From NCBI GenBank assembly GCA_964654815.1, contig CAZZLH010000037.1, positions 1 through 9,210 of the forward strand: 9,210 nt of DNA, given 5' to 3'. Numbering within the stretch: position 1 is the first letter of the stretch; the number at the start of each line of letters is the position of its first letter. Under the pieces are notes generated by a model. That model was not told the DNA's origin, made no database searches, and worked only from the letters and a program-made list of their open reading frames with translations. Positions 1-5,010 of this stretch are shown in pieces. This DNA comes from ZLKRG08 sp964654815. GTDB taxonomy: Bacteria; Actinomycetota; Actinomycetes; Nanopelagicales; Nanopelagicaceae. The translations under genes were made by a program, and so were the position numbers.

Positions 1-93
1 GAAGCGATGATCGGACACAAGCTTGGTGAGTTCGCACCAACCCGTACTTTTAAGGGACACGTCAAGCAGGATGCGAGGGCAGTTCGTGAGTAA
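1..93 (+). CDS. rpsS: 30S ribosomal protein S19, 3' end (partial)
   Basis: The open frame from the first base encodes the last 30 residues of S19 and stops at TAA 91-93. The tail reads EAMIGHKLGEFAPTRTFKGH followed by a basic end. The GHKLGEFAPTR motif is the S19 family signature. S19 sits in the head of the small subunit beside S13 and contacts 16S rRNA near the A-site and bridge region. The 5' part lies outside the window. Its stop codon lies inside the start of rplV, an 8-base overlap, so the two genes are probably translationally coupled. The identity is secure from the motif and from the rpsS-rplV-rpsC order; the length cannot be judged. Confidence 0.97.
   Translation, partial: EAMIGHKLGEFAPTRTFKGHVKQDARAVRE
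75..79 (+). promoter_or_regulatory. Ribosome binding site that decides the rplV start
   Basis: GAGGG at 75-79 lies six bases before the GTG at 86. The in-frame ATG at 71 has AGCAGG directly against it, too close to work, and the ATG at 23 lies deep in rpsS. The motif therefore supports the GTG start. Confidence 0.6.
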
Positions 94-475
94 TGAGACT
101 TTGACTGCGAAAGCGGTCCTATCCAATGTGCGCCACACTCCACAGAAGGCGCGTCGCGTGGTCGATTTGATCCGTGGCATGCGCGCAGATGAGGCGTTAA
201 ATGTCTTGAAGTTCGCTCCGCAAGAAGTGGGCCAAGATCTCTACACCCTCGTCAACTCTGCCGTGGCAAATGCCAAGCAGAAGAACCCAGCGCTTCGCGA
301 TGCCTCAGAACTTTGGGTGGTCGAGGCCTTGGTTGATGAGGGAATCACCATGAAGCGTTTCCGCCCTCGTGCACAAGGTCGCGGTTTCCGCATTAACAAG
401 CGTTCATCACACATCACTGTAGTTGTTGCTGATAGCAAATCATCTAGTAAGCCAGCTAAGAAGGGAGCGAAGTAA
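86..475 (+). CDS. rplV: 50S ribosomal protein L22
   Basis: L22 is a large-subunit protein that binds several 23S rRNA domains and lines the nascent-peptide exit tunnel with a long beta-hairpin. From GTG 86 the product is 129 aa, within the usual range. The N-terminal half carries the HTPQKARRVVDLIRG motif (about residues 17-31). The hairpin region (about 78-112) carries MKRFRPRAQGRG and ends in the conserved RSSHITVVV. A basic Ser/Lys tail follows. The frame stays open upstream to an ATG at 23, but that would lie inside rpsS and add non-family sequence. GTG 86 has the best-placed Shine-Dalgarno and starts VSNETLTAKA, where actinobacterial L22 alignments normally begin. It overlaps rpsS by 8 bases and abuts rpsC. 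The hairpin tip is where macrolide-resistance mutations occur in other bacteria; nothing aberrant is seen here. Confidence 0.96.
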   Translation: MSNETLTAKAVLSNVRHTPQKARRVVDLIRGMRADEALNVLKFAPQEVGQDLYTLVNSAVANAKQKNPALRDASELWVVEALVDEGITMKRFRPRAQGRGFRINKRSSHITVVVADSKSSSKPAKKGAK

Positions 476-1225
476 ATGGGTCAAAAAGTAAACCCACACG
501 GTTTCCGTCTTGGCGTCACCACTGATTTCAAGTCACGTTGGTATGCAGACAAGCTTTACAAAGATTATGTAAAGGAAGATGTTGAGATCCGTCGACTAAT
601 GAAGAAGGACATGGAGCGCGCCGGCGTTGCTCGAATCGAAATCGAGCGTACCCGTGATCGCGTACGAATCGATCTTCATACTGCACGCCCTGGCATCGTT
701 ATCGGTCGCCGCGGACAAGAGGCAGATAATCTTCGTATCCGTTTGGAGAAGTTAACTGGCAAGCAGGTTCAGTTAAATATTCTCGAAGTTAAGAATCCAG
801 AGACCGATGCACAATTAGTCGCACAGGGAATTGCAGAGCAGTTAGCTGCTCGTGTTTCATTCCGTCGCGCTATGCGCAAGGCAATGCAGAGCGCGTTGAA
901 GGCTGGCGCAAAGGGCATCCGTGTTCAGTGCGGTGGTCGACTTGGCGGAGCTGAAATGTCACGCTCTGAGTTCTATCGTGAAGGTCGCGTACCACTACAT
1001 ACCTTGCGCGCTGATATCGATTACGGCTTCCATGAAGCGCACACCACATTTGGTCGCTTAGGTGTGAAGGTTTGGATTTACAAAGGCGAAGTTATTGGTT
1101 CTCGTGCCGAGCGCGATGCCGCAGCACTTGCAGCTGCAAAGGCAGCACGCCCAGCGCCAAAGCGCCCAGCTCGCCGTAGTAATGATGCAGCCAAGGCAGC
1201 TGCAGCAGTGGAAGGAGCTCAATAA
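476..1225 (+). CDS. rpsC: 30S ribosomal protein S3
   Basis: S3 lies at the mRNA entry side of the small subunit head and contributes to mRNA unwinding with S4 and S5. The 249-aa product starts MGQKVNPHGFRLG, the family N-terminus. A type-2 KH domain spans about 39-107, with the GRRG loop at 77-80. The C-terminal S3 domain spans about 118-203. The helicase-associated basic cluster FRRAMRKA (129-136) and the signature region GRLGGAEMSRSEFYREGRVP (154-173) are both present. Residues 211-249 form a low-complexity Ala/Pro/Lys/Arg tail, an extension common in actinobacteria and probably disordered. The start ATG abuts the rplV TAA with no spacer, and AAGGGAG at 461-467 is a good ribosome binding site. 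The stop overlaps the rplP start as TAATG. Confidence 0.98.
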   Translation: MGQKVNPHGFRLGVTTDFKSRWYADKLYKDYVKEDVEIRRLMKKDMERAGVARIEIERTRDRVRIDLHTARPGIVIGRRGQEADNLRIRLEKLTGKQVQLNILEVKNPETDAQLVAQGIAEQLAARVSFRRAMRKAMQSALKAGAKGIRVQCGGRLGGAEMSRSEFYREGRVPLHTLRADIDYGFHEAHTTFGRLGVKVWIYKGEVIGSRAERDAAALAAAKAARPAPKRPARRSNDAAKAAAAVEGAQ

Positions 1226-1638
1226 TGTTGGTTCCACGTCGTGTAAAACATCGTAAGCAGCACCATCCTTCACGTAGCGGTGCCGCAAAGGGCGGAACTC
1301 AAGTTGCCTTCGGTGACTACGGAGTTCAAGCTCTTGAACCTGCTTACGTAACAAACCGCCAGATCGAGGCAGCGCGTATCGCGATGACTCGTTACATCAA
1401 GCGCGGTGGAAAAGTTTGGATCAATATCTATCCAGATCGTCCATTGACCAAGAAGCCTGCCGAAACTCGCATGGGTTCTGGTAAAGGTTCACCTGAGTGG
1501 TGGATTGCAAACGTCAAGCCAGGTCGCGTGATGTTTGAGATCTCTGGCGTAACAGAAGATATTGCCCACGAAGCTATGCGTCTTGCGATGCATAAGTTGC
1601 CTATGAAGTGTCGAGTTGTTCGTCGAGAGGAGGCGTAA
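1225..1638 (+). CDS. rplP: 50S ribosomal protein L16
   Basis: L16 binds 23S rRNA near the peptidyl-transferase centre and the A-site tRNA elbow and is needed for late large-subunit assembly. The 137-aa product has the family's usual length. It begins MLVPRRVKHRKQHH and carries the conserved WINIYPDRP segment (65-73) and the loop TRMGSGKGSPEWW (81-93). Arg82 is in the position hydroxylated in E. coli L16; no claim about modification is made here. The start shares its A with the rpsC stop (TAATG), and AGGAG at 1213-1217 gives a well-spaced ribosome binding site inside rpsC. A three-base spacer separates it from rpmC. Assignment is secure. Confidence 0.98.
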   Translation: MLVPRRVKHRKQHHPSRSGAAKGGTQVAFGDYGVQALEPAYVTNRQIEAARIAMTRYIKRGGKVWINIYPDRPLTKKPAETRMGSGKGSPEWWIANVKPGRVMFEISGVTEDIAHEAMRLAMHKLPMKCRVVRREEA

Positions 1639-1641
1639 TCA

Positions 1642-1857
1642 ATGGCCATAACAACTGCCGAAGAGCTACGCCAGTTATCACCAGAAGAGTTGGCTAACAA
1701 GTTACGCGAGTCGAAGGAAGAGTTATTCAACCTTCGCTTCCAGGCTGCAACCGGCCAACTTGAGTCACACGGACGTTTAGGTGCGGTGCGTAAAGAGATC
1801 GCACGTATCTACACCGTAATCCGTGAGCGCGAATTGGGCATCGGAGGTGCTGCGTAA
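1642..1857 (+). CDS. rpmC: 50S ribosomal protein L29
   Basis: L29 is a small two-helix protein near the exit of the peptide tunnel, next to L23, where nascent-chain factors dock. The 71-aa product is helical throughout. It contains EELRQLSPEELANKL (7-21), the family core KEELFNLRFQAATGQL (25-40) and RLGAVRKEIARIYTVIRER (45-63). A short Gly/Ala tail completes it. The start follows a strong GAGAGGAGG (1625-1633) that sits in the end of rplP, with eight bases of spacing. The stop overlaps rpsQ as TAATG. Length and neighbours match the canonical rplP-rpmC-rpsQ order. Confidence 0.97.
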   Translation: MAITTAEELRQLSPEELANKLRESKEELFNLRFQAATGQLESHGRLGAVRKEIARIYTVIRERELGIGGAA

Positions 1858-2135
1858 TGGCTAATAGCAATGAAGCACAGTTAAACAGAGGCTTCCGCAA
1901 GACCCGCGAAGGAGTTGTTATCAGCGACAAGATGGATAAGACCGTGACCGTTCGTATCGACGATCGCGTCAAGCATGGTCTCTATTCAAAGGTTATGTCA
2001 CGCGCCGTGAAATTGAAGGCACATGATGAATCAAATAGCGCTGGTATCGGTGATCGCGTCCTAATCATGGAGACCCGACCAATCTCTGCAACCAAGCGTT
2101 GGAGAGTTGTCGAGATCATCGAGAAGGCTAAGTAA
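1857..2135 (+). CDS. rpsQ: 30S ribosomal protein S17
   Basis: S17 is a primary 16S rRNA-binding protein with an OB fold that acts early in small-subunit assembly. The 92-aa product has the core GVVISDKMDKTVTVRIDDRVKH (19-40), the KAHDESN turn (54-60) and the S17 signature GDRVLIMETRPISATKRW (66-83). An extra N-terminal stretch of about 15 residues precedes the core, as in many actinobacterial S17 proteins. CGGAGG (1842-1847), inside rpmC, provides a strong ribosome binding site. In E. coli this gene ends the S10 operon and the next begins the spc operon. Here only 34 bases separate them, and no convincing promoter or terminator is seen, so read-through is likely. Confidence 0.97.
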   Translation: MANSNEAQLNRGFRKTREGVVISDKMDKTVTVRIDDRVKHGLYSKVMSRAVKLKAHDESNSAGIGDRVLIMETRPISATKRWRVVEIIEKAK

Positions 2136-2169
2136 TTCCGGTAGAGATAGAGAAGAGAGATAACAGAAA
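2136..2169 (+). other. Purine-rich spacer before rplN (S10/spc boundary)
   Basis: This 34-base spacer stands at the position of the S10/spc operon boundary of E. coli. It is strongly purine-rich, with near-tandem AGAGATA/AGAGAAGA units at about 2142-2161. No GGAGG-type site is present; the purine run (for example GAGAGA) is the only ribosome-binding candidate for rplN. No intrinsic terminator and no persuasive -35/-10 pair were found. Confidence 0.45.
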
Positions 2170-2538
2170 ATGATTCAACAAGAATCTCGACTACGAGTCG
2201 CAGATAACACGGGAGCTCGAGAGCTCCTTTGCATCCGCGTCCTTGGTGGCTCTTCACGTCGCTATGCCGGCATTGGAGACATCATCGTCTGCTCCGTTAA
2301 GGATGCAATTCCTGGCGGACAGGTAAAGAAGGGCGAAGTTGTGAAGGCGGTAATCGTTCGTACCGTCAAAGAGAATCGTCGCCCAGATGGTTCATATATT
2401 CGTTTTGACGAGAACGCAGCTGTGATTTTGAAGGCGGATGGAGAGCCACGTGGCACTCGTATCTTCGGCCCAGTCGCACGCGAACTTCGTGACAAGCGTT
2501 TCATGAAGATCATCTCATTAGCACCGGAGGTGTTGTAA
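2170..2538 (+). CDS. rplN: 50S ribosomal protein L14
   Basis: L14 is a beta-barrel protein on the subunit interface, next to L19 and inter-subunit bridge B8, and is the landing place of ribosome-silencing factor RsfS. The 122-aa product is the standard length. It starts MIQQESRLRVADNTGARELL and has the L14 signature region around AVIVRT (60-65) and RRPDGSYIRFDENAAVIL (70-87). The conserved GTRIFGPVARELR (95-107) follows. The start is the first ATG after the spacer and gives the family N-terminus, although its ribosome binding site is weak. The stop overlaps rplX as TAATG. Two small inverted repeats lie in the first 20 codons. Confidence 0.98.
   Translation: MIQQESRLRVADNTGARELLCIRVLGGSSRRYAGIGDIIVCSVKDAIPGGQVKKGEVVKAVIVRTVKENRRPDGSYIRFDENAAVILKADGEPRGTRIFGPVARELRDKRFMKIISLAPEVL
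2188..2227 (+). repeat. Two adjacent short hairpins in the 5' end of rplN
   Basis: The first is CGACT (2188-2192) / AGTCG (2196-2200) with an ACG loop. The second is GGAGCT (2212-2217) / AGCTCC (2222-2227) with a CGAG loop. They lie in codons 7-20 of rplN, just after a start with a weak ribosome binding site. The pairings are exact in the sequence. Whether they form or matter is unknown, because the encoded residues are conserved and may alone explain the bases. Confidence 0.4.
2522..2532 (+). promoter_or_regulatory. Strong ribosome binding site of rplX in a small inverted repeat
   Basis: GGAGGTG (2526-2532) is a near-complete match to the 16S 3' end and lies five bases before the rplX ATG. 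CACC (2522-2525) can pair with GGTG (2529-2532) over a GGA loop. That pairing would partly hide the site until the rplN ribosome passes. Confidence 0.4.
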
Positions 2539-2849
2539 TGGCGAAGATCCGTAAGGGCGATACCGTGCAAGTAATCGCCGGTAAAGATAAGGGCCAGACT
2601 GGAAAAGTACTTTCAGTAGACCTTGATCGTATTTTGATTGAAGGCGTCAATCGCGTAACCAAGCACACCAAGGAGACAACTGGTGATCGTGGTGCAAAGG
2701 TTGGCGGCATCCTTCATATCGAGAAGGCAGTCCACATCTCTAACGTGATGTTGGTCGGCGATGATGGCAAAGCCACTCGTATCGGCTCACGTAAAGATGA
2801 AAATGGCAAGAATGTGCGCATCTCTCGTCGCACCGGAAAGGACATCTAA
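2538..2849 (+). CDS. rplX: 50S ribosomal protein L24
   Basis: L24 is one of the two assembly-initiator proteins of the large subunit. It binds the 5' domain of 23S rRNA and later sits near the peptide exit. The 103-aa product opens with a KOW motif, MAKIRKGDTVQVIAGKDKGQ through about residue 27, with the invariant Gly of GKDKGQTGKV. The downstream VNRVTKHTKE segment (38-47) and the HIEKAVHISNVML strand (59-71) complete the L24 fold. It overlaps rplN and rplE by one base at either end (TAATG both times), so all three are probably translated in series. Length is normal and nothing is unusual. Confidence 0.98.
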   Translation: MAKIRKGDTVQVIAGKDKGQTGKVLSVDLDRILIEGVNRVTKHTKETTGDRGAKVGGILHIEKAVHISNVMLVGDDGKATRIGSRKDENGKNVRISRRTGKDI

Positions 2850-2868
2850 TGTCAACCGCTGTTGATGT
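2841..2868 (+). promoter_or_regulatory. Candidate regulatory hairpin over the rplE start codon
   Basis: Three alternative pairings meet at the rplE ATG (2849-2851). GACAT (2841-2845) pairs with ATGTC (2849-2853) over CTA. The arm 2849-2856 pairs with 2861-2868 over the loop CGCT (eight pairs, two of them G-U). ACATC (2842-2846) can pair with GATGT (2864-2868), enclosing AAC/GTT. Each involves or encloses the start codon. In E. coli, S8 represses the spc operon by binding at the rplE start, which makes this a plausible analogue. No S8 consensus was verified. Confidence 0.4.
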
Positions 2869-3406
2869 ACGCCTAAAGGCGCGCTACAAGGCAGAAGTCG
2901 CACCTGCGCTACAGAAGGAGTTCAATTTCTCCAACGTAATGCAGATCCCGACCTTGACCAAGGTAGTCGTCAATATGGGTGTCGGAGAAGCCGCACGCGA
3001 TTCAAAGTTAATTGAAGGCGCAATCCGCGACCTAACCGTTATCACCGGACAGAAGCCACTTGTTACTCGCGCCAAGAAATCAATCGCGCAGTTCAAGCTA
3101 CGTGAAGGACAGCCAATCGGTGCCCACGTAACACTTCGCGGTGATCGCATGTGGGAATTCATGGATCGCCTACTTTCGATCTCATTGCCTCGTATTCGCG
3201 ACTTCCGTGGACTCTCACCGAAGCAATTCGATGGCAAGGGCAATTACACCTTCGGCCTAACCGAACAGGTGGTATTCCCAGAGATCGAGCAAGACAAATT
3301 AGATCGTCCACGTGGAATGGACATCACTGTCGTAACCACCGCAACTAACGATGAAGAGGGTCGCGCGCTACTTAAGCTGCTCGGCTTTCCTTTCAAGGAA
3401 ATGTAA
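2849..3406 (+). CDS. rplE: 50S ribosomal protein L5
   Basis: L5 binds 5S rRNA with L18 and L25-type proteins and forms part of the central protuberance, touching P-site tRNA and S13. The 185-aa product has the typical bacterial length. Recognisable parts are the N-terminal helix RLKARYKAEVAPALQKEF (8-25), IPTLTKVVVNMGVGEA (33-48), the L5 signature KLREGQPIGAHVTLRGDRM (83-101) and the C-terminal RALLKLLGFPF (172-182). The start overlaps rplX as TAATG. A modest GGAAAGGA precedes it. Base-pairing possibilities cover the start codon. This gene is the S8 target for feedback control in E. coli. Confidence 0.98.
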   Translation: MSTAVDVRLKARYKAEVAPALQKEFNFSNVMQIPTLTKVVVNMGVGEAARDSKLIEGAIRDLTVITGQKPLVTRAKKSIAQFKLREGQPIGAHVTLRGDRMWEFMDRLLSISLPRIRDFRGLSPKQFDGKGNYTFGLTEQVVFPEIEQDKLDRPRGMDITVVTTATNDEEGRALLKLLGFPFKEM

Positions 3407-3418
3407 GAAGGAAAACCA

Positions 3419-3604
3419 ATGGCAAAGACATCTCTCAAAGTAAAAGCAAGCCGTAAGCCAAAGTTCAAGGTGCGCGGTTACACACGTTGCCAGCGTTGCG
3501 GACGTCCGCATGCTGTCTATCAGAAGTTTGGAATTTGCCGCGTCTGCTTCCGCGAAATGGCGCACCGTGGCGAACTACCTGGAATCACCAAGGCCTCCTG
3601 GTAA
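3419..3604 (+). CDS. rpsZ: 30S ribosomal protein S14, zinc-binding (type Z)
   Basis: S14 sits in the head of the small subunit next to S3, S10 and S19 and joins late in assembly. The 61-aa product is the short, zinc-containing form. Four cysteines in a CxxC-x12-CxxC pattern (Cys24, Cys27, Cys40, Cys43) form the zinc ribbon, followed by the conserved FREMAHRGELPGITKASW end. This is the C+ version, not the about 100-aa zinc-free version that many actinobacteria carry elsewhere as a zinc-starvation alternative. A 12-base spacer after rplE contains an AAGGA ribosome binding site. The gene is followed by a 78-base spacer, the longest fully sequenced one in the window. rpsN is often used as an alternative name. 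Confidence 0.98.
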   Translation: MAKTSLKVKASRKPKFKVRGYTRCQRCGRPHAVYQKFGICRVCFREMAHRGELPGITKASW

Positions 3605-3682
3605 TTGGATAATCGAAAGAAGACAACTACGAAGTAAGTCCGAAAAACTTTCGGAAACTGTTTCGAGAAGGAATGTAACTAA
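3605..3682 (+). other. rpsZ-rpsH intergenic spacer
   Basis: These 78 bases separate S14 from S8, whereas most neighbours in the cluster overlap. The spacer starts TTGGAT directly after the TAA. It contains TAAGTC and a perfect 7-bp inverted repeat, and it ends with AGAAGGA (3666-3672), the likely rpsH ribosome binding site. No uninterrupted T tract follows the repeat. No tRNA or small gene is seen. Confidence 0.6.
3639..3655 (+). promoter_or_regulatory. Hairpin in the rpsZ-rpsH spacer
   Basis: TCCGAAA (3639-3645) and TTTCGGA (3649-3655) are perfect inverted copies separated by AAC. AGT upstream and ACT downstream can lengthen the stem past a two-base bulge. It is non-coding and ends about 10 bases before the ribosome binding site of rpsH. 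It lacks a following T run, so an intrinsic terminator is unlikely. An RNA processing or stability element, or a protein-binding site, is more plausible. Function is inferred only from position. Confidence 0.5.
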
Positions 3683-4087
3683 ATGACAATGACAGATCCA
3701 ATCGCAGACATGCTGGCACGTCTGCGCAACGCAAATGCTGCGTACCATGATTCGGTAGCAATGCCGTCATCATCGGTCAAAGCTCGCATCGCTGAGATTT
3801 TGCAGCGCGAGGGCTACATCGCAGGGTTTCGCGTTGAAGATAACTCAAATGGCGTCGGAAAGACTCTGACTCTAGATTTGAAGTTTGGACCAAATCGCGA
3901 ACGTTCAATTGCTGGACTACGTCGTGTCTCTAAACCAGGTCTTCGTGTTTATGCAAAGTCGACTTCTCTACCAAAGGTTTTGGGTGGTTTGGGAATCGCA
4001 ATTATTTCAACCTCATCTGGCGTGCTTACTGATAAGCAAGCCAACAAACAGGGCGTAGGCGGAGAAGTTCTCGCCTTCGTATGGTGA
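3683..4087 (+). CDS. rpsH: 30S ribosomal protein S8
   Basis: S8 is a primary 16S rRNA-binding protein of the central domain (helix 21). In E. coli it is also the translational repressor of the spc operon. The 134-aa product begins MTMTDPIADMLARLRNANAA, which is characteristic of actinobacteria. It has the EILQREGYI segment (38-46) and ends with the S8 signature STSSGVLTDKQA (109-120) and GVGGEVLAFVW (124-134). The ATG at 3683 is preferred over the ATG two codons later because MTMTDP is the usual family start. Its stop, TGA, is the only non-TAA stop among the ribosomal protein genes here and lies within the rplF ribosome binding site. Confidence 0.98.
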   Translation: MTMTDPIADMLARLRNANAAYHDSVAMPSSSVKARIAEILQREGYIAGFRVEDNSNGVGKTLTLDLKFGPNRERSIAGLRRVSKPGLRVYAKSTSLPKVLGGLGIAIISTSSGVLTDKQANKQGVGGEVLAFVW

Positions 4088-4089
4088 TC
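4083..4089 (+). promoter_or_regulatory. Unusual rplF ribosome binding site containing the rpsH stop
   Basis: GGTGATC is fully complementary to GAUCACC, the part of the universal 16S rRNA 3' end just upstream of the CCUCC core. The GG aligns with the end of a normal GGAGG and lies nine bases before the rplF ATG. The rpsH stop codon TGA (4085-4087) is part of it. No GGAGG is found at normal distance, so this looks like the initiating signal. Confidence 0.5.
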
Positions 4090-4093
4090 GCAG

Positions 4094-4633
4094 ATGTCAC
4101 GTATCGGTCGTAAGCCACTTAACGTCCCAAAGGGCGTAGAAGTTTCGGTCAATGGTCAAGATGTCGCGGTTAAAGGTCCAAAGGGCGCTCTAACTGTGAA
4201 GATCACCGAACCAATCAAGGTTCAAATGGATGGCGATGTAATCACCGTGCTTCGTCCTAATGATGAGCGTCTATCTCGTTCGCTACATGGACTTTCACGT
4301 ACCTTGATCTCAAATGCCATCGAAGGTGTAGTCAATGGCTACTCACTTCAAATCAACATCGTTGGCGTTGGTTATCGTGTTGCGGAGAAGGGCAAGGATC
4401 TTGAGTTCCAGCTTGGCTACTCACATCCAGTGCTATTTAAGGCTCCCGAAGGAATCACCTTTAAGGCGCCATCACAGACTGAATTAACGATCACTGGTAT
4501 CGATAAGCAGTTGGTAGGCGAGACCGCAGCCAAGATTAAGAAGTTACGTAAGGCTGATCCATATAAGGGTAAGGGCCTTCGACTACTCGGCGAACCAATT
4601 CGTCGCAAGGCTGGAAAGGCAGGTAAGAAGTAA
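4094..4633 (+). CDS. rplF: 50S ribosomal protein L6
   Basis: L6 has two similar alpha/beta domains and lies at the base of the L7/L12 stalk near the sarcin-ricin loop, where elongation factors dock. The 179-aa product opens MSRIGRKPLNVPKGVEV and has the NDERLSRSLHGLSRTLISNAIEGV helix region (56-79). The second domain contains GVGYRVAEKG (91-100), LGYSHPV (107-113) and the signature ITGIDKQLVGETAA (133-146) with PYKGKG (156-161). The segment after PYKGKG reads LRLLGEPIRRK, where many relatives have a charged or aromatic variant ending EVIRRK; this is a small local variation only. It follows rpsH after six bases and overlaps rplR as TAATG. Confidence 0.98.
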   Translation: MSRIGRKPLNVPKGVEVSVNGQDVAVKGPKGALTVKITEPIKVQMDGDVITVLRPNDERLSRSLHGLSRTLISNAIEGVVNGYSLQINIVGVGYRVAEKGKDLEFQLGYSHPVLFKAPEGITFKAPSQTELTITGIDKQLVGETAAKIKKLRKADPYKGKGLRLLGEPIRRKAGKAGKK

Positions 4634-5010
4634 TGGCTATCGCAGTTAAGGTGCGTAAAGGTTCCTCAACCAATGCGCGCGCTCGTCGCCACTTCCGTCT
4701 TCGCAAGAAGATCTCCGGAACCGCCGAACGTCCACGTCTAGTTGTATCGCGCTCTGCTCGCCATCTTTTTGTGCAGATCGTCGATGATTCACAAGGCAAG
4801 ACGCTTGCTTATGCATCAACCATGGAAGATGCGCTTCGCAAGTCATCTGCTGATAAGACCGGCAAATCACGTGAGGTCGGCGCACTTATCGCAAAGCGCG
4901 GTAAGGATGCTGGCGTTACTAGCGTGGTCTTTGATCGCGGTGGCAATAAGTACCACGGTCGCATCGCAGCACTTGCAGAGAGCGCACGAGAGAATGGGTT
5001 GGTCTTCTAA
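4633..5010 (+). CDS. rplR: 50S ribosomal protein L18
   Basis: L18 binds 5S rRNA and, with L5, anchors it in the central protuberance. The 125-aa product has a basic N-terminal tail rich in Arg and Lys (7-33), the RPRLVVSRSARHLFVQIVDD strand region (33-52) and KTLAYAST (56-63). It ends with the highly conserved VFDRGGNKYHGRIAALAESARENGLVF (99-125). The start shares a base with the rplF stop. The ribosome binding site is weak (AGG about ten bases upstream), so initiation probably depends on ribosomes finishing rplF. The stop overlaps rpsE in the same way. Length is normal. Confidence 0.98.
   Translation: MAIAVKVRKGSSTNARARRHFRLRKKISGTAERPRLVVSRSARHLFVQIVDDSQGKTLAYASTMEDALRKSSADKTGKSREVGALIAKRGKDAGVTSVVFDRGGNKYHGRIAALAESARENGLVF

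Noticed and set aside
23..85. N-terminal extension of rplV to ATG 23
   Set aside because: It would overlap most of the visible rpsS and adds non-family residues; GTG 86 has the better ribosome binding site and the normal L22 start.
2107..2135. TTGTCG/TAAGTA as a promoter for the spc half
   Set aside because: It is a weak match lying inside the end of rpsQ, with nothing else to support it.
2884..3243. 119-aa open frame on the minus strand inside rplE, and similar antisense frames elsewhere (for example 1058-1354, 1428-1730, 2262-2570, 4919-5221)
   Set aside because: They lie wholly or mostly opposite conserved ribosomal protein genes, match no family I recognise and are explained by the codon pattern of the real genes.
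3605..3633. Possible promoter, TTGGAT then 17 bases then TACGAA, before rpsH
   Set aside because: Each hexamer matches the consensus at only three positions; the spacing alone is not enough to call a promoter.
3639..3655. The rpsZ-rpsH hairpin as an intrinsic terminator
   Set aside because: The stem is only partly G+C and no T run follows; termination inside an essential ribosomal protein operon would also be unexpected.
3673..3678. ATGTAA start-stop pair just before rpsH
   Set aside because: The ribosome binding site abuts this ATG, too close to initiate there; it better serves the rpsH ATG at 3683.
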